NCBI RefSeq assembly: GCF_002902085.1 | Contig: NZ_PPQR01000025.1 | Span: 23,458 to 87,457 of the forward strand | Length of the DNA stretch: 64,000 bases | Direction: 5' to 3' | Origin: Staphylococcus simiae | GTDB taxonomy: Bacteria; Bacillota; Bacilli; Staphylococcales; Staphylococcaceae | Part shown: one piece after another, positions 42,174 to 51,724 of the stretch | Layout: every line of letters starts with the position of its first letter | How positions within the stretch are numbered: the stretch's first letter is position 1 | Translations under genes and position numbers: made by a program | Notes under the pieces: model-generated | What the model was told of the DNA's origin: nothing | The model's database searches: none | What the model saw: the letters and a program-made list of their open reading frames with translations, nothing else

Positions 42174-42914
42174 TTGGAACAAATCACTTCAGCACAAAAC
42201 TCTAAAATTAAACAAGCGAATAAGCTAAAAAAGAAACGTGAAAGAGATAAAACAGGTCTTGCACTAATCGAAGGTATACATTTAGTAGAAGAAGCAGTTA
42301 AAAGTGATATTAACATCAAGCAATTATTTGCTATTGAACCATCACGATTAGATCAGCAAATGATTGATTATGCTCAAGAAACATATGAAATAAATATGAA
42401 AGTTGCTGAATCTTTATCAGGTACGGTTACACCACAAGGCTTTTTTGCCATTATTGAAAAGCCGCAATATGACGTTACTCAAGCTAAGCAAGTACTTTTA
42501 ATAGATCGTATACAAGATCCAGGTAATTTAGGTACATTAATTAGAACAGCTGATGCTGCTGGTATAGATGCTGTAATCATGGAAAAAGGCACAACAGATC
42601 CATATCAAGATAAAGTTCTAAGAGCTAGTCAAGGTAGTGTCTTTCATGTACCAGTCATAATCGATGAATTATCTAGTTTTATACAGAAGTTTAATGGTCC
42701 TGTTTATGGAACTGCTTTAGAACAGTCGATACCTTTTAAAGAAGTTCAGTCCAGTGAGTCATTTGCATTATTACTTGGCAATGAAGGCGAAGGTGTTAAT
42801 CCAGATTTATTGCAACAAACTACCCAAAATTTGATTATTCCAATTTATGGTCAAGCTGAAAGTTTAAATGTAGCCATTGCAGGTAGTATTTTATTGTATC
42901 ATTTGAAAGGTTGA
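42174..42914 (+). CDS. TrmH/SpoU family RNA 2'-O-methyltransferase (TTG start)
   Basis: 246 residues: N-terminal substrate-binding domain (about 1-95) and C-terminal SPOUT knot with DRIQDPGNLGTLIRTADAAG (motif 1), LLLGNEGEGVNP (motif 2) and ESLNVAIAGSILLYH (motif 3). Probably methylates ribose in rRNA or tRNA; target unknown. Start TTG at 42174, 8 bases after GAGGT; the product begins MEQITSAQNSKIKQANKL. In S. aureus this gene directly follows isdG; here isd is absent. Confidence 0.88.
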   Translation: MEQITSAQNSKIKQANKLKKKRERDKTGLALIEGIHLVEEAVKSDINIKQLFAIEPSRLDQQMIDYAQETYEINMKVAESLSGTVTPQGFFAIIEKPQYDVTQAKQVLLIDRIQDPGNLGTLIRTADAAGIDAVIMEKGTTDPYQDKVLRASQGSVFHVPVIIDELSSFIQKFNGPVYGTALEQSIPFKEVQSSESFALLLGNEGEGVNPDLLQQTTQNLIIPIYGQAESLNVAIAGSILLYHLKG

Positions 42915-42994
42915 CCCTTAGTATCTGAATCAGATATAATGATAGATAATTGTTTAACAACGACTATTAATTTTTCAAGATATACAAATTAATA

Positions 42995-43230
42995 ATGACC
43001 TATAAAAAGACATGGATTAAATATAATAATTGTTCAGGGAGAATAATCATGACTGCAAATTATTCCAATTATTATTAATCTTTTCACCTTTTTGGTTACT
43101 TAAAGAGATTTAAGTCGGAATGATGATCCGTTATCAACATAGTACAAGTGTATGCGTATGCATAAATTTGGGTGGTACCACGGAAAGACTTTCGTCCCAT
43201 ATCTAGGGATGAAAGTCTTTTTATTTTTTT
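42995..43230 (+). ncRNA. T-box riboswitch controlling pheST
   Basis: The T-box sequence GGGTGGTACCACGG (43170-43183) is followed at once by an intrinsic terminator (AAAGACTTTC...GAAAGTCTTT, 43184-43220, then T run). The upstream 170 bases fold as stem I and linkers; I could not assign the specifier codon with certainty. By context it should sense uncharged tRNA-Phe: charged tRNA permits termination, uncharged tRNA stabilises the antiterminator. The 5' boundary is approximate. Confidence 0.88.
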
Positions 43231-43282
43231 AAACGTTAAACAACAATTAAAAAAACGATATAGAACAAGGGAGGACGATTTA

Positions 43283-44341
43283 ATGTCTGAACAACAAAAA
43301 ATGTCAGATTTAAAACAACAAGCACTCGTTGATATTAACGAAGCAAATGATGAACGTGCATTACAAGACGTCAAAGTTAAATATTTAGGTAAAAAAGGTT
43401 CAGTAAGTGGGTTAATGAAATTGATGAAAGATTTACCTAATGAGGATAAACCAGCATTTGGACAACAAGTCAATGAATTACGTCAAACGATTCAAAATGA
43501 GTTGGATGAACGTCAACAAATGCTGGCTAATGAAAAGTTAAACAAACAATTGGCTGAAGAAACGATAGATGTCACTTTACCTAGTCGTCACATAGAAATA
43601 GGTTCTAAACATCCATTAACACGTACGATTGAAGAAATAGAAGATTTATTCTTAGGTTTAGGTTATGAAATTGTTACAGGTTATGAAGTTGAACAAGATC
43701 ACTATAATTTCGAAATGTTAAATTTACCTAAATCCCATCCAGCACGTGACATGCAAGATTCTTTTTACATTACTGATGAGATTTTATTACGTACACATAC
43801 ATCACCAGTTCAAGCACGTACTATGGAACAACGTCATGGACAAGGTCCAGTGAAAATTATATGTCCAGGGAAAGTATATCGTCGCGATTCAGATGATGCG
43901 ACACATAGTCATCAATTTACACAAATTGAGGGTTTAGTCGTCGATAAAAATATTAAAATGAGTGATTTAAAAGGTACTTTAGAGTTATTAGCTAAAAAAT
44001 TATTTGGTGCCGATCGTGAAATTAGACTACGTCCAAGTTATTTTCCATTTACAGAACCTTCTGTTGAAGTTGATGTGTCATGTTTTAAATGTAAAGGTAA
44101 AGGATGTAATGTTTGTAAACATACTGGCTGGATTGAAATATTAGGAGCTGGTATGGTGCATCCAAATGTGCTTGAAATGGCTGGATTTGATTCCCAAGAA
44201 TATTCAGGCTTTGCTTTTGGTATGGGACCAGATCGTATTGCAATGTTGAAATATGGCATTGAAGACATACGTCATTTCTATACTAATGACGTAAGATTTT
44301 TAGATCAGTTTAAAGCAGTTGAAGATAGAGGTGATTTGTAA
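43283..44341 (+). CDS. pheS: Phenylalanyl-tRNA synthetase alpha subunit
   Basis: 352 residues: N-terminal coiled coil (about 1-85), class II motif 2 (about 180-215, [20 protein letters not shown]) and motif 3 ([18 protein letters not shown]), plus four-cysteine [12 protein letters not shown] insertion typical of Firmicutes. The frame runs back into the T-box terminator, but ATG at 43283 after GGGAGG is the start. Stop shares one base with pheT. Confidence 0.97.
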   Translation: MSEQQKMSDLKQQALVDINEANDERALQDVKVKYLGKKGSVSGLMKLMKDLPNEDKPAFGQQVNELRQTIQNELDERQQMLANEKLNKQLAEETIDVTLPSRHIEIGSKHPLTRTIEEIEDLFLGLGYEIVTGYEVEQDHYNFEMLNLPKSHPARDMQDSFYITDEILLRTHTSPVQARTMEQRHGQGPVKIICPGKVYRRDSDDATHSHQFTQIEGLVVDKNIKMSDLKGTLELLAKKLFGADREIRLRPSYFPFTEPSVEVDVSCFKCKGKGCNVCKHTGWIEILGAGMVHPNVLEMAGFDSQEYSGFAFGMGPDRIAMLKYGIEDIRHFYTNDVRFLDQFKAVEDRGDL

Positions 44342-46743
44342 TGTTGATATCTAATGAATGGTTAAAAGATTATGTAACAGTAAATGATTCAGTTACTGAT
44401 TTAGCTGAGAGAATTACACGAACAGGTATTGAAGTGGATGATATTATTGATTACACTCAAGACATTAAAAATTTAGTTGTAGGTTATGTGATATCAAAAG
44501 AACAACATCCAAATGCAGATAAATTAAATATTTGTCAAGTTGATATTGGAGAAGAAGAACCAGTACAAATCGTTTGTGGTGCACCTAATGTTGATGCTGG
44601 ACAATATGTTATTGTTGCAAAAGTAGGTGGTCGTTTACCTGGTGGTATTAAAATTAAAAAAGCTAAATTACGTGGCGAAGCGTCATCAGGTATGATTTGT
44701 TCCTTACAAGAAATTGGAATTTCAAGTCATTTAGTTCCAAAAGAGTATGAAACTGGTATTTATGTATTTAATGACACAATGACACCTGGTACTGATGCAT
44801 TACAAGCATTGTATCTTGATGATCAAGTCATGGAATTTGATTTAACACCAAACCGTGCAGATGCATTGAGTATGATTGGTACTGCTTATGAAGTTTCAGC
44901 GTTATATGATACAACAATAACGAAACCAACAACTGAGACACACAATATTTCTAAATCTACTACAGATGAATTGTCAGTGACAATCGAAAATGAAGATAAA
45001 GTACCATATTATAGTGCGCGTGTAGTGCATAATGTAACCATTAAGCCATCACCAATTTGGATGCAAGCCCGTTTAATTAAAGCGGGAATACGTCCAATAA
45101 ATAACGTCGTAGATATTTCTAATTATGTGTTATTAGAATATGGACAACCATTGCACATGTTTGATCAAGATGCTATAGGTTCTCAACACATTATTGTACG
45201 ACAAGCACATGATAAAGAAGAGATGACAACATTAGATGATCAACAACGTCAATTACAATCCAATGATATTGTCATTACTAATGGTCAAAGTCCTATTGCA
45301 CTTGCAGGTGTGATGGGTGGAGATTTCTCTGAAGTTAAAAATCAAACAACTAATATTGTTGTTGAAGGTGCTATATTTGATCCAGTTTCTATACGACATA
45401 CTTCACGAAGACTAAACCTTCGCAGTGAAGCATCTAGTCGTTTCGAAAAAGGTATTGCCACAGAATTTGTTGATGAGGCAGTCGATCGTGCATGTTATTT
45501 ATTACAAACTTATGCTGATGGTGAAGTATTACAAGATAGAGTAGCAGCAGGTGACTTAGGTTCGTTGATAACACCAATTGACATTACAGCAGAAAAAGTA
45601 AATCGTACAATTGGTTTTGATTTATCACAATCACAAATCATAAGTATTTTTAAACAATTAGGTTTTGAAACGACAGTAGCTAATGAAGTCATTACTGTAC
45701 AAGTACCATCTAGACGTAAAGATATTACTATTAAAGAAGATTTAATTGAAGAAGTCGCAAGAATTTATGGATATGATAACATTCCATCAACATTACCAAT
45801 TTTTGACAAAGTAACTAGTGGTGGTTTAACTGATCGTCAATATAAAACAAGAACAGTTAAAGAAACACTAGAAGGTGCTGGTTTAGACCAAGCCATTACG
45901 TATTCTTTAGTTTCAAAAGAACAAAGCACAAATTTTGCGATGGAAAAGCGTGAAACAATTGATTTATTAATGCCAATGAGTGAGGCACATGCAACTTTAC
46001 GTCAAAGTTTATTACCTCATTTAATTGAAGCGGCAGCATATAATGTGGCACGTAAAAATAAAGATGTAAAATTATTCGAATTAGGTAATGTCTTTTTCGG
46101 AAATGGGCCAGGTCAGTTACCAGACGAAGTTGAATATTTAAGTGGTATTTTAACTGGAGACTATGTAGTTAATCAATGGCAAGCTAAAAAGGAAAGTATT
46201 GATTTCTATTTAGCTAAAGGCATTGTTGATCGCATAGCTGAACAATTAAATATCCAATTTGATTATCGTAGCGCAACAATTGAAGGACTACATCCTGGTC
46301 GCACAGCTGAAATTTTATTACAAGATAAAGTGATTGGTTTTATTGGAGAATTACATCCTTCATTAGCAGCTGAAAATGATTTAAAACGTACGTATGTTTT
46401 TGAATTAAATTATGATGACATCATGAATGTTTCAGTTGGCTATATCAATTATCAACCAATACCAAGATATCCAGGTATGTCTAGAGATATCGCCTTAGAA
46501 GTCGATCAAGATGTTCCAGCAAGAGATTTATTAGCAACCATTCACCAGTACGGTGGAAAATTATTACAAGATACGTTAGTATTTGATGTTTACCAAGGTG
46601 AGCATTTAGAGGAAGGTAAGAAATCAATTGCGATTCGCTTAAATTATTTAGACCCTGAAAATACGTTAACTGATGAAAAAGTATCAGCGGTACATGATAA
46701 CATAGAAGCTGCACTTGTTGAACAAGGTGCAGTCATTAGATAA
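44341..46743 (+). CDS. pheT: Phenylalanyl-tRNA synthetase beta subunit
   Basis: 800 residues in the usual order: N-terminal tRNA-binding OB domain (about 40-150), B3/B4 editing domain (about 200-370), B5 (about 400-475), catalytic-like core and C-terminal anticodon-binding FDX-ACB domain (about 707-800; INYQPIPRYPGMSRDIALEV). Forms the alpha2beta2 PheRS charging tRNA-Phe and editing Tyr-tRNA-Phe. One-base overlap with pheS. Confidence 0.97.
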   Translation: MLISNEWLKDYVTVNDSVTDLAERITRTGIEVDDIIDYTQDIKNLVVGYVISKEQHPNADKLNICQVDIGEEEPVQIVCGAPNVDAGQYVIVAKVGGRLPGGIKIKKAKLRGEASSGMICSLQEIGISSHLVPKEYETGIYVFNDTMTPGTDALQALYLDDQVMEFDLTPNRADALSMIGTAYEVSALYDTTITKPTTETHNISKSTTDELSVTIENEDKVPYYSARVVHNVTIKPSPIWMQARLIKAGIRPINNVVDISNYVLLEYGQPLHMFDQDAIGSQHIIVRQAHDKEEMTTLDDQQRQLQSNDIVITNGQSPIALAGVMGGDFSEVKNQTTNIVVEGAIFDPVSIRHTSRRLNLRSEASSRFEKGIATEFVDEAVDRACYLLQTYADGEVLQDRVAAGDLGSLITPIDITAEKVNRTIGFDLSQSQIISIFKQLGFETTVANEVITVQVPSRRKDITIKEDLIEEVARIYGYDNIPSTLPIFDKVTSGGLTDRQYKTRTVKETLEGAGLDQAITYSLVSKEQSTNFAMEKRETIDLLMPMSEAHATLRQSLLPHLIEAAAYNVARKNKDVKLFELGNVFFGNGPGQLPDEVEYLSGILTGDYVVNQWQAKKESIDFYLAKGIVDRIAEQLNIQFDYRSATIEGLHPGRTAEILLQDKVIGFIGELHPSLAAENDLKRTYVFELNYDDIMNVSVGYINYQPIPRYPGMSRDIALEVDQDVPARDLLATIHQYGGKLLQDTLVFDVYQGEHLEEGKKSIAIRLNYLDPENTLTDEKVSAVHDNIEAALVEQGAVIR

Positions 46744-46755
46744 TTTTGAATATTT

Positions 46756-46802
46756 GCGATTTATTGTTAACAATCATATTGTTAATGATAAATCGCTTTT
46801 TT
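46756..46802 (+). terminator. Terminator of pheST
   Basis: GCGATTTA (46756-46763) pairs with TAAATCGC (46789-46796), with TTGTTAACA / TGTTAATGA pairing partly inside, then six T. Confidence 0.8.
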
Positions 46803-47031
46803 GATGATTGAATAAGCGTCGTTGTAACTTTTTGTCATGATGAAGTCCAATGGTTATCAATAGTATGTGTACGAAAAGTTGCTAGTGGTGGTTATGATAA
46901 ATCGAGTACATTAGACGCGTAATGGTTATATAGAAATGCTGTTGTAACCTAAATTGTATAAACATTGATGAGAGTATATCTATTGACTAAGGGTATATAA
47001 ATATTAAATATGAATAAATAGGAGTGGTTGT

Positions 47032-47931
47032 ATGTTAATTGAACAATGGCAACAAGAGAAAGATACGTTACACCATTTAGCGCAAATTTTAGGGAAATAT
47101 ACATTAGTGGCTGCATATCAAGAACCTCAATGGGAACATGTCATGTTAGATATTAATGTTCAAGGTTTTTCCACAGGATTATTACATGATAAATCACATG
47201 ATTTTAGTATTGCTGTTAATTTAATGAAGCATCGTATTGAAATTATTGTGGACAATAACTATCATGAGATTTTATTACAACATGGACAATCTATTAAATT
47301 TTATTATGAGAGCATAACGCAAATACTTAATGACGAGGGTGTTGATTTAGTAATTAATACGACGCCACAAGAAGTGGCAGATCATACGCCATTTGAAAAA
47401 AATAATCATTTGCATCATTACAATGAAGCAATAGCTGAAGAAGTATTATCTATTATGAAATTTGCTTATAATGCAGAATCAAGTTTTATTAATCCTTTAA
47501 GAACTCGTAAAATCAAACCTGGACTATTTTGGGGAACGTTTGATATTTCTTGTATCATTGTTTCTGATATTTATCAACCATTTGGCGATAAAACAATGCC
47601 AATTGAAGAAGCAGCATTTGACGAGCAAATGATTGAATTTGGTTTTTGGTTTGGCGATGATCACTTTGAAGGACCAACATTTTTTGTATTGCCATATCCA
47701 TTTTCTAATCAAAAATTTGAATGCCACCAAGATTTTCCTTCGGGTAGTCATTATAATGAACAGCTTGGTGAATTTATTATGGAGACACAAGACTTTAGTA
47801 AAGACAATATAAAAAATATTGAACGTTTCTTTGAAGAATCATTCAATATTTTCAAAAATTATTTAGAATGGAAAGATTGCACGCATTATTTTATTCCTTT
47901 GAATATGCGTCATAATCATTTGAAAAACTAA
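47032..47931 (+). CDS. DUF5996-like protein, extra gene between pheT and rnhC
   Basis: 299 residues, soluble, rich in aromatics and His. The N-terminus TLHHLAQILGKYTLVAAYQEPQWEH and the following DFSIAVNLMKHRIEI fit what I know of the DUF5996 family; FWGTFDISCIIVSD, FGFWFGDDHFEGPTFFVLPYP and HYFIPL are further conserved-looking blocks. No enzyme motif recognised. A TTGACT -35 near 46983 precedes it and the ribosome site is AGGAGTGG. The stop lies 2 bases from the rnhC stop. In S. aureus pheT and rnhC are adjacent as I recall, so this may be gained here or lost there. Confidence 0.72.
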   Translation: MLIEQWQQEKDTLHHLAQILGKYTLVAAYQEPQWEHVMLDINVQGFSTGLLHDKSHDFSIAVNLMKHRIEIIVDNNYHEILLQHGQSIKFYYESITQILNDEGVDLVINTTPQEVADHTPFEKNNHLHHYNEAIAEEVLSIMKFAYNAESSFINPLRTRKIKPGLFWGTFDISCIIVSDIYQPFGDKTMPIEEAAFDEQMIEFGFWFGDDHFEGPTFFVLPYPFSNQKFECHQDFPSGSHYNEQLGEFIMETQDFSKDNIKNIERFFEESFNIFKNYLEWKDCTHYFIPLNMRHNHLKN

Positions 47932-47933
47932 CT

Positions 47934-48872
47934 TTATTGCTGTTTTTTATCAATTAAAGCCAATGCTTTATCTCTATTTTTGAAATGTTTTTTAGAAATA
48001 TGATCTAAACGGTTAAGCCCATATTTATTAATAATTTTGGCTGCTGTTAAATCAACTTTGTTACTAGCACCTTTAGGAATTTCCATGTGTATTTGTTGCG
48101 ATATTTGATCCATATATTTAACGAAGGCGTATCTAGATATGATACTTGCTGCTGCAATAGCTAATGATTTAGATTCGCCTTTCGTTTCGAATTGCGTTTT
48201 GTCAGGAAATGGTGTTTCAGAAAGCGCATAGTGATTATATACTTCACGTTTAGCAAATTGGTCTATAACAATATAATCTAATGTTGTATCATTAATTTTT
48301 GCTAGCACATTTTTGATTGCTTCATTATGTAACACAGCTTTCATTTTAACTTGAGTCCAACCTTTAGCTTGTTGGATATTATATTTATCATTGTGTAAAG
48401 TTAATAATGAATGAGGAATGAAAGTAATAAGTTGTTCAGCTAATTCTACAATGGTTTTATCGGTTAGTTTTTTTGAATCATCGACACCTAAAGTTTTTAA
48501 AATTGCAATATTTTCTGTTGATACATAAGCTGCACAAACAGTGAGAGGACCAAAATAATCTCCACTACCAGCTTCATCGCTGCCAATACAATTGAATTGA
48601 TTATATTTTATAGTGTTATGTTGTGCCGTTTTCTTGTCAGATCCTGTAGATAGATTGTTTTGATTACTATGTTGTGGTAAAAGTTGGTGTGCAACTTTAT
48701 CAGCTTGATTACCTTGAAACATCACTTTGCCTGAATGATAAATATTAATGGTTGTTTGTTGGTATTTCGTACGTGCTTTCATACCTTGAGGAAGATTTGT
48801 AGTCTCAAAGTCTAATTGTGCCATTAATGTTGACACTTCTTTGGTAGATAATTTATGTACAATATTGGTCAT
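47934..48872 (-). CDS. rnhC: Ribonuclease HIII
   Basis: 312 residues: N-terminal TBP-like substrate-binding domain (about 1-80, DUF3378) and RNase H2-type catalytic domain with [13 protein letters not shown] (acidic Asp99/Glu100), GVDDSKKL and DQFAKR...ADSKSL-equivalent [17 protein letters not shown]. Removes RNA from RNA-DNA hybrids. Divergent from zapA. Convergent and almost abutting with the DUF5996-like gene, with no terminator between. Confidence 0.94.
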   Translation of the reverse strand: MTNIVHKLSTKEVSTLMAQLDFETTNLPQGMKARTKYQQTTINIYHSGKVMFQGNQADKVAHQLLPQHSNQNNLSTGSDKKTAQHNTIKYNQFNCIGSDEAGSGDYFGPLTVCAAYVSTENIAILKTLGVDDSKKLTDKTIVELAEQLITFIPHSLLTLHNDKYNIQQAKGWTQVKMKAVLHNEAIKNVLAKINDTTLDYIVIDQFAKREVYNHYALSETPFPDKTQFETKGESKSLAIAAASIISRYAFVKYMDQISQQIHMEIPKGASNKVDLTAAKIINKYGLNRLDHISKKHFKNRDKALALIDKKQQ

Positions 48873-49134
48873 TGTGTGAAATCCTTTCTTATTATCTAAT
48901 TACATCAGTTAGCAAAAATTATCATAACATAAATTGTTAGACAACTAAATTTATAGCTTGAAGTCAAACTTTCTATAGTGCTACTTACAAAATAGGTATT
49001 GGTCATGTATAATGTTTATGAAAAAGTTAACGACGTATGAATTATCCATTTAACAATGTAAAGTTTATATTAAAAAGTAAAAATTATTTGATTAGCAATA
49101 AAATGATTAATTAAAAGGTCAGGAGAAATTTTAA

Positions 49135-49401
49135 ATGTCACATTTTAAAAATAGAGTAAACGTGTCTATAAATGATCAACTTTTTACAATTGTAGGAGAA
49201 GATAATCCGGAACATATTCGTTATGTAGCACATCTAGTGGATGAAAAAATTCGTGAATTAGGATATAAATCAGCAGGTTTGGATACGTCACGTAAAGCTA
49301 TTTTAACTGCTGTTAATATTATGCATGAAAAAGTCTTATTAGAAGAAGAAAATAGACGTTTGAAACAACATATCCAACAATTAGAACAGCGTGAGCATTA
49401 A
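49135..49401 (+). CDS. zapA: Cell division protein ZapA
   Basis: 88 residues: globular head (about 1-60, VSINDQLFTIVGEDNPEHIRYVA) and C-terminal coiled coil (60-88) ending LKQHIQQLEQREH. ZapA bundles FtsZ filaments at the division ring. Ribosome site TCAGGAGAA. Starts the zapA-cvpA-polX-mutS2 cluster conserved in Bacilli. Confidence 0.92.
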   Translation: MSHFKNRVNVSINDQLFTIVGEDNPEHIRYVAHLVDEKIRELGYKSAGLDTSRKAILTAVNIMHEKVLLEEENRRLKQHIQQLEQREH

Positions 49402-49406
49402 ATTTT

Positions 49407-49928
49407 ATGATTATCGATTTATTTATTATAATTATTTTCATTTATTGTTGCGTCGTTGGTTTTAGAAGAGGATGTTGGTTATCGGTAATGCATTTTGGTG
49501 CTACATTATTCTCGATTTTTGTTGCGTCTAAGTTTTATCAACCTATATTAGAGCGTTTAGTTGTCTTTATACCTTATCCAAAGACAACAGCATTTGATAC
49601 GTCATTTGCATATCATTTTTCACATTTGCAACATCGTTTCGAAGCAATTATAGCTATATTAATATTAGTGATTTTATCGAAGTTTATTTTATATCTAATT
49701 ATCGTTAGCTTTGATAAAATAGTAGCATATCAAAAGATTCATATTTTTAGTCGAGCCTTAGGTATGATTATTGGTGTAATAGTAGCAGTTGTTATGCTTC
49801 ATTTTATATTATATGTGTTAGCATTATATCCAAATGATTGGATACAGCAACAGTTAAGCACTTCGATTGCTAGTAAATCATTAATCTTTGATGTACCACG
49901 ATTATCGACATTTACATTAAACTTATAA
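49407..49928 (+). CDS. CvpA family membrane protein
   Basis: 173 residues, four membrane helices (about 3-22, 27-45, 75-98, 112-138), matching the CvpA/YshB family found between zapA and polX in Bacilli. The conserved FxxGFxRG pattern near the first loop appears as CVVGFRRGCW. Starts 5 bases after zapA with only a weak ribosome site, suggesting coupling. Function not well defined; linked to colicin V production and envelope stress in other bacteria. Confidence 0.87.
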   Translation: MIIDLFIIIIFIYCCVVGFRRGCWLSVMHFGATLFSIFVASKFYQPILERLVVFIPYPKTTAFDTSFAYHFSHLQHRFEAIIAILILVILSKFILYLIIVSFDKIVAYQKIHIFSRALGMIIGVIVAVVMLHFILYVLALYPNDWIQQQLSTSIASKSLIFDVPRLSTFTLNL

Positions 49929-49940
49929 CTAAATTATATG

Positions 49941-49990
49941 AGGTCAGGACAATGATATAAATCAACAACGATGTCCTGGTCTTATTTTTA
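49941..49990 (+). terminator. Hairpin between cvpA-like gene and polX
   Basis: GGTCAGGACA pairs with TGTCCTGGTC (two wobbles), 49941-49950 / 49973-49982, followed by TTATTTTTATG. It lies inside the cluster, so termination may be partial. Confidence 0.6.
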
Positions 49991-50002
49991 TGGGGTGTTA
50001 AT

Positions 50003-51715
50003 ATGACCAAAAAAGATGTTATTAAATTATTAGAACAAATTGCGACATATATGGAGCTTAATGGAGAAAATACTTTCAAAGTATCTGCATATCGCAAGGC
50101 AGCACAAAGTTTGGAAATAGATGAAAGACCTTTAGATGACATCAAGGATGTCACAGAATTAAAAGGAATCGGTAAAGGAGTAGGAGACGTTATCGATGAA
50201 TTTAGACAAACTGGTGAGTCTTCGACATTAAATGAACTAAAAAAACAAGTACCTGAAGGTTTAGTACCGTTATTAAAAATTCAAGGATTAGGTAGTAAGA
50301 AAATTGCTAAGTTATATAAAGAATTAAATATTACTGATAAAGAAAGTTTGCAGCAGGCGTGTGAGCAAGGTAGAGTCAGTGAACTTAGTGGCTTTGCTAA
50401 AAAAACAGAACAAAATATTTTAGAAGCAGTTAAACAATTAGGTGCCAAAAAAGATAGTTATCCAATTGATCAAATGCGTGGTTTAAACAAAGAAATTATT
50501 GATTATATTGCTACATTAGAAGATGTTATTCAATATTCATCAGCAGGTAGTTTTAGAAGGTATAAAGAGATGAGTAAAGACTTAGACTTTATTATTAGTA
50601 CTGAAAAACCTGATCATGTACAACAACAACTATTAAACATACCTAACAAAGTAAAAGAAGTTGCAGTTGGACAGACTAAAGTATCATTAGAACTATCATA
50701 TGATGATGAAACCATTGGCGTAGATTTTCGCTTGATTGAACCACAAGCGTTCTATCACACGTTGCAACACTTCACGGGTTCAAAAGATCATAATATTAGA
50801 ATTCGTCAACTGGCTAAGGAACGTAATGAAAAAGTTAGTGAATATGGTATTGAACAAGCAGATGGTTCGTTACTTCAATATGATAGTGAAGAAGCAATAT
50901 ATGACCATTTTGGCGTTCCATTTATATCTCCAGCAATGCGTGAGGATGGTAGTGAATTTGATCGGGATTTAAGTAATATTGTTACACTCAATGATATTAA
51001 TGGTGATATTCATATGCATACGACGTATAGTGACGGTGCATTTTCAATTAGAGAAATGGTTGAAGCAAATATTGCTAAAGGCTATGAATTTATGGTAATC
51101 ACCGATCATTCAGCAAGTTTAAAAGTAGCTAACGGTTTACAAGTTGAACGATTATTACGTCAAAATGACGAAATTAAAGCATTGAATAAAGAATATAATG
51201 ACATAGATATTTATTCAGGTACAGAAATGGATATCTTGTCAGATGGTTCGTTAGATTATGATGATGAAATTCTTGCACAACTTGATTATGTCATCGCAGC
51301 AATACATCAAAGTTTTAATCAATCAGAAGAACAAATAATGGAACGCTTAGCGAATGCGTGCCGAAATCCATATGTACGTCATATTGCACATCCTACTGGA
51401 CGTATTATTGGCAAGCGTGAAGGTTATAAACCTAATATTGAACAATTAATAAAATTAGCTGAAGAAACTAAGACGATTTTAGAAATTAATGCTAATCCTA
51501 AACGACTCGATTTAAATGCTGATATTGTAAGAAAATATCCTAATGTTAAATTAACCATTAATACAGATGCGCATCATACTGATCATCTAGACTTTATGAA
51601 ATATGGTGTAGCTACTGCTCAAAAAGGATTTGTTACAAAAGATAGAGTTATTAATACAATGACACGTGAAGCGTTTAAATCCTTTATAGAAAATAATATT
51701 AAACTTGAGAAATAG
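50003..51715 (+). CDS. polX: DNA polymerase/3'-5' exonuclease PolX
   Basis: 570 residues: N-terminal helix-hairpin-helix and polymerase X domain (about 1-315; SAGSFRRYKEMSKDLDFII carries the metal-binding Asp pair) and C-terminal PHP exonuclease domain (about 335-570; GDIHMHTTYSDG, ITDHS, ARHIAHP-like RHIAHPTGR, NTDAHH). Gap filling and abasic-site processing in base excision repair. Ribosome site GGGGTG. Confidence 0.95.
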   Translation: MTKKDVIKLLEQIATYMELNGENTFKVSAYRKAAQSLEIDERPLDDIKDVTELKGIGKGVGDVIDEFRQTGESSTLNELKKQVPEGLVPLLKIQGLGSKKIAKLYKELNITDKESLQQACEQGRVSELSGFAKKTEQNILEAVKQLGAKKDSYPIDQMRGLNKEIIDYIATLEDVIQYSSAGSFRRYKEMSKDLDFIISTEKPDHVQQQLLNIPNKVKEVAVGQTKVSLELSYDDETIGVDFRLIEPQAFYHTLQHFTGSKDHNIRIRQLAKERNEKVSEYGIEQADGSLLQYDSEEAIYDHFGVPFISPAMREDGSEFDRDLSNIVTLNDINGDIHMHTTYSDGAFSIREMVEANIAKGYEFMVITDHSASLKVANGLQVERLLRQNDEIKALNKEYNDIDIYSGTEMDILSDGSLDYDDEILAQLDYVIAAIHQSFNQSEEQIMERLANACRNPYVRHIAHPTGRIIGKREGYKPNIEQLIKLAEETKTILEINANPKRLDLNADIVRKYPNVKLTINTDAHHTDHLDFMKYGVATAQKGFVTKDRVINTMTREAFKSFIENNIKLEK

Positions 51716-51724
51716 AGGGATTTG

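Noticed and set aside
43172..43282. N-terminal extension of PheS from a GTG at 43172
   Set aside because: It would start inside the T-box motif and translate the terminator; ATG 43283 has a strong ribosome site and gives the normal 352 residues.
43096..43473. 125-residue minus-strand frame over the pheS leader
   Set aside because: It is the antisense of the T-box and the pheS start, Cys/Ser/Leu-rich as expected from a shadow frame, with no ribosome site.
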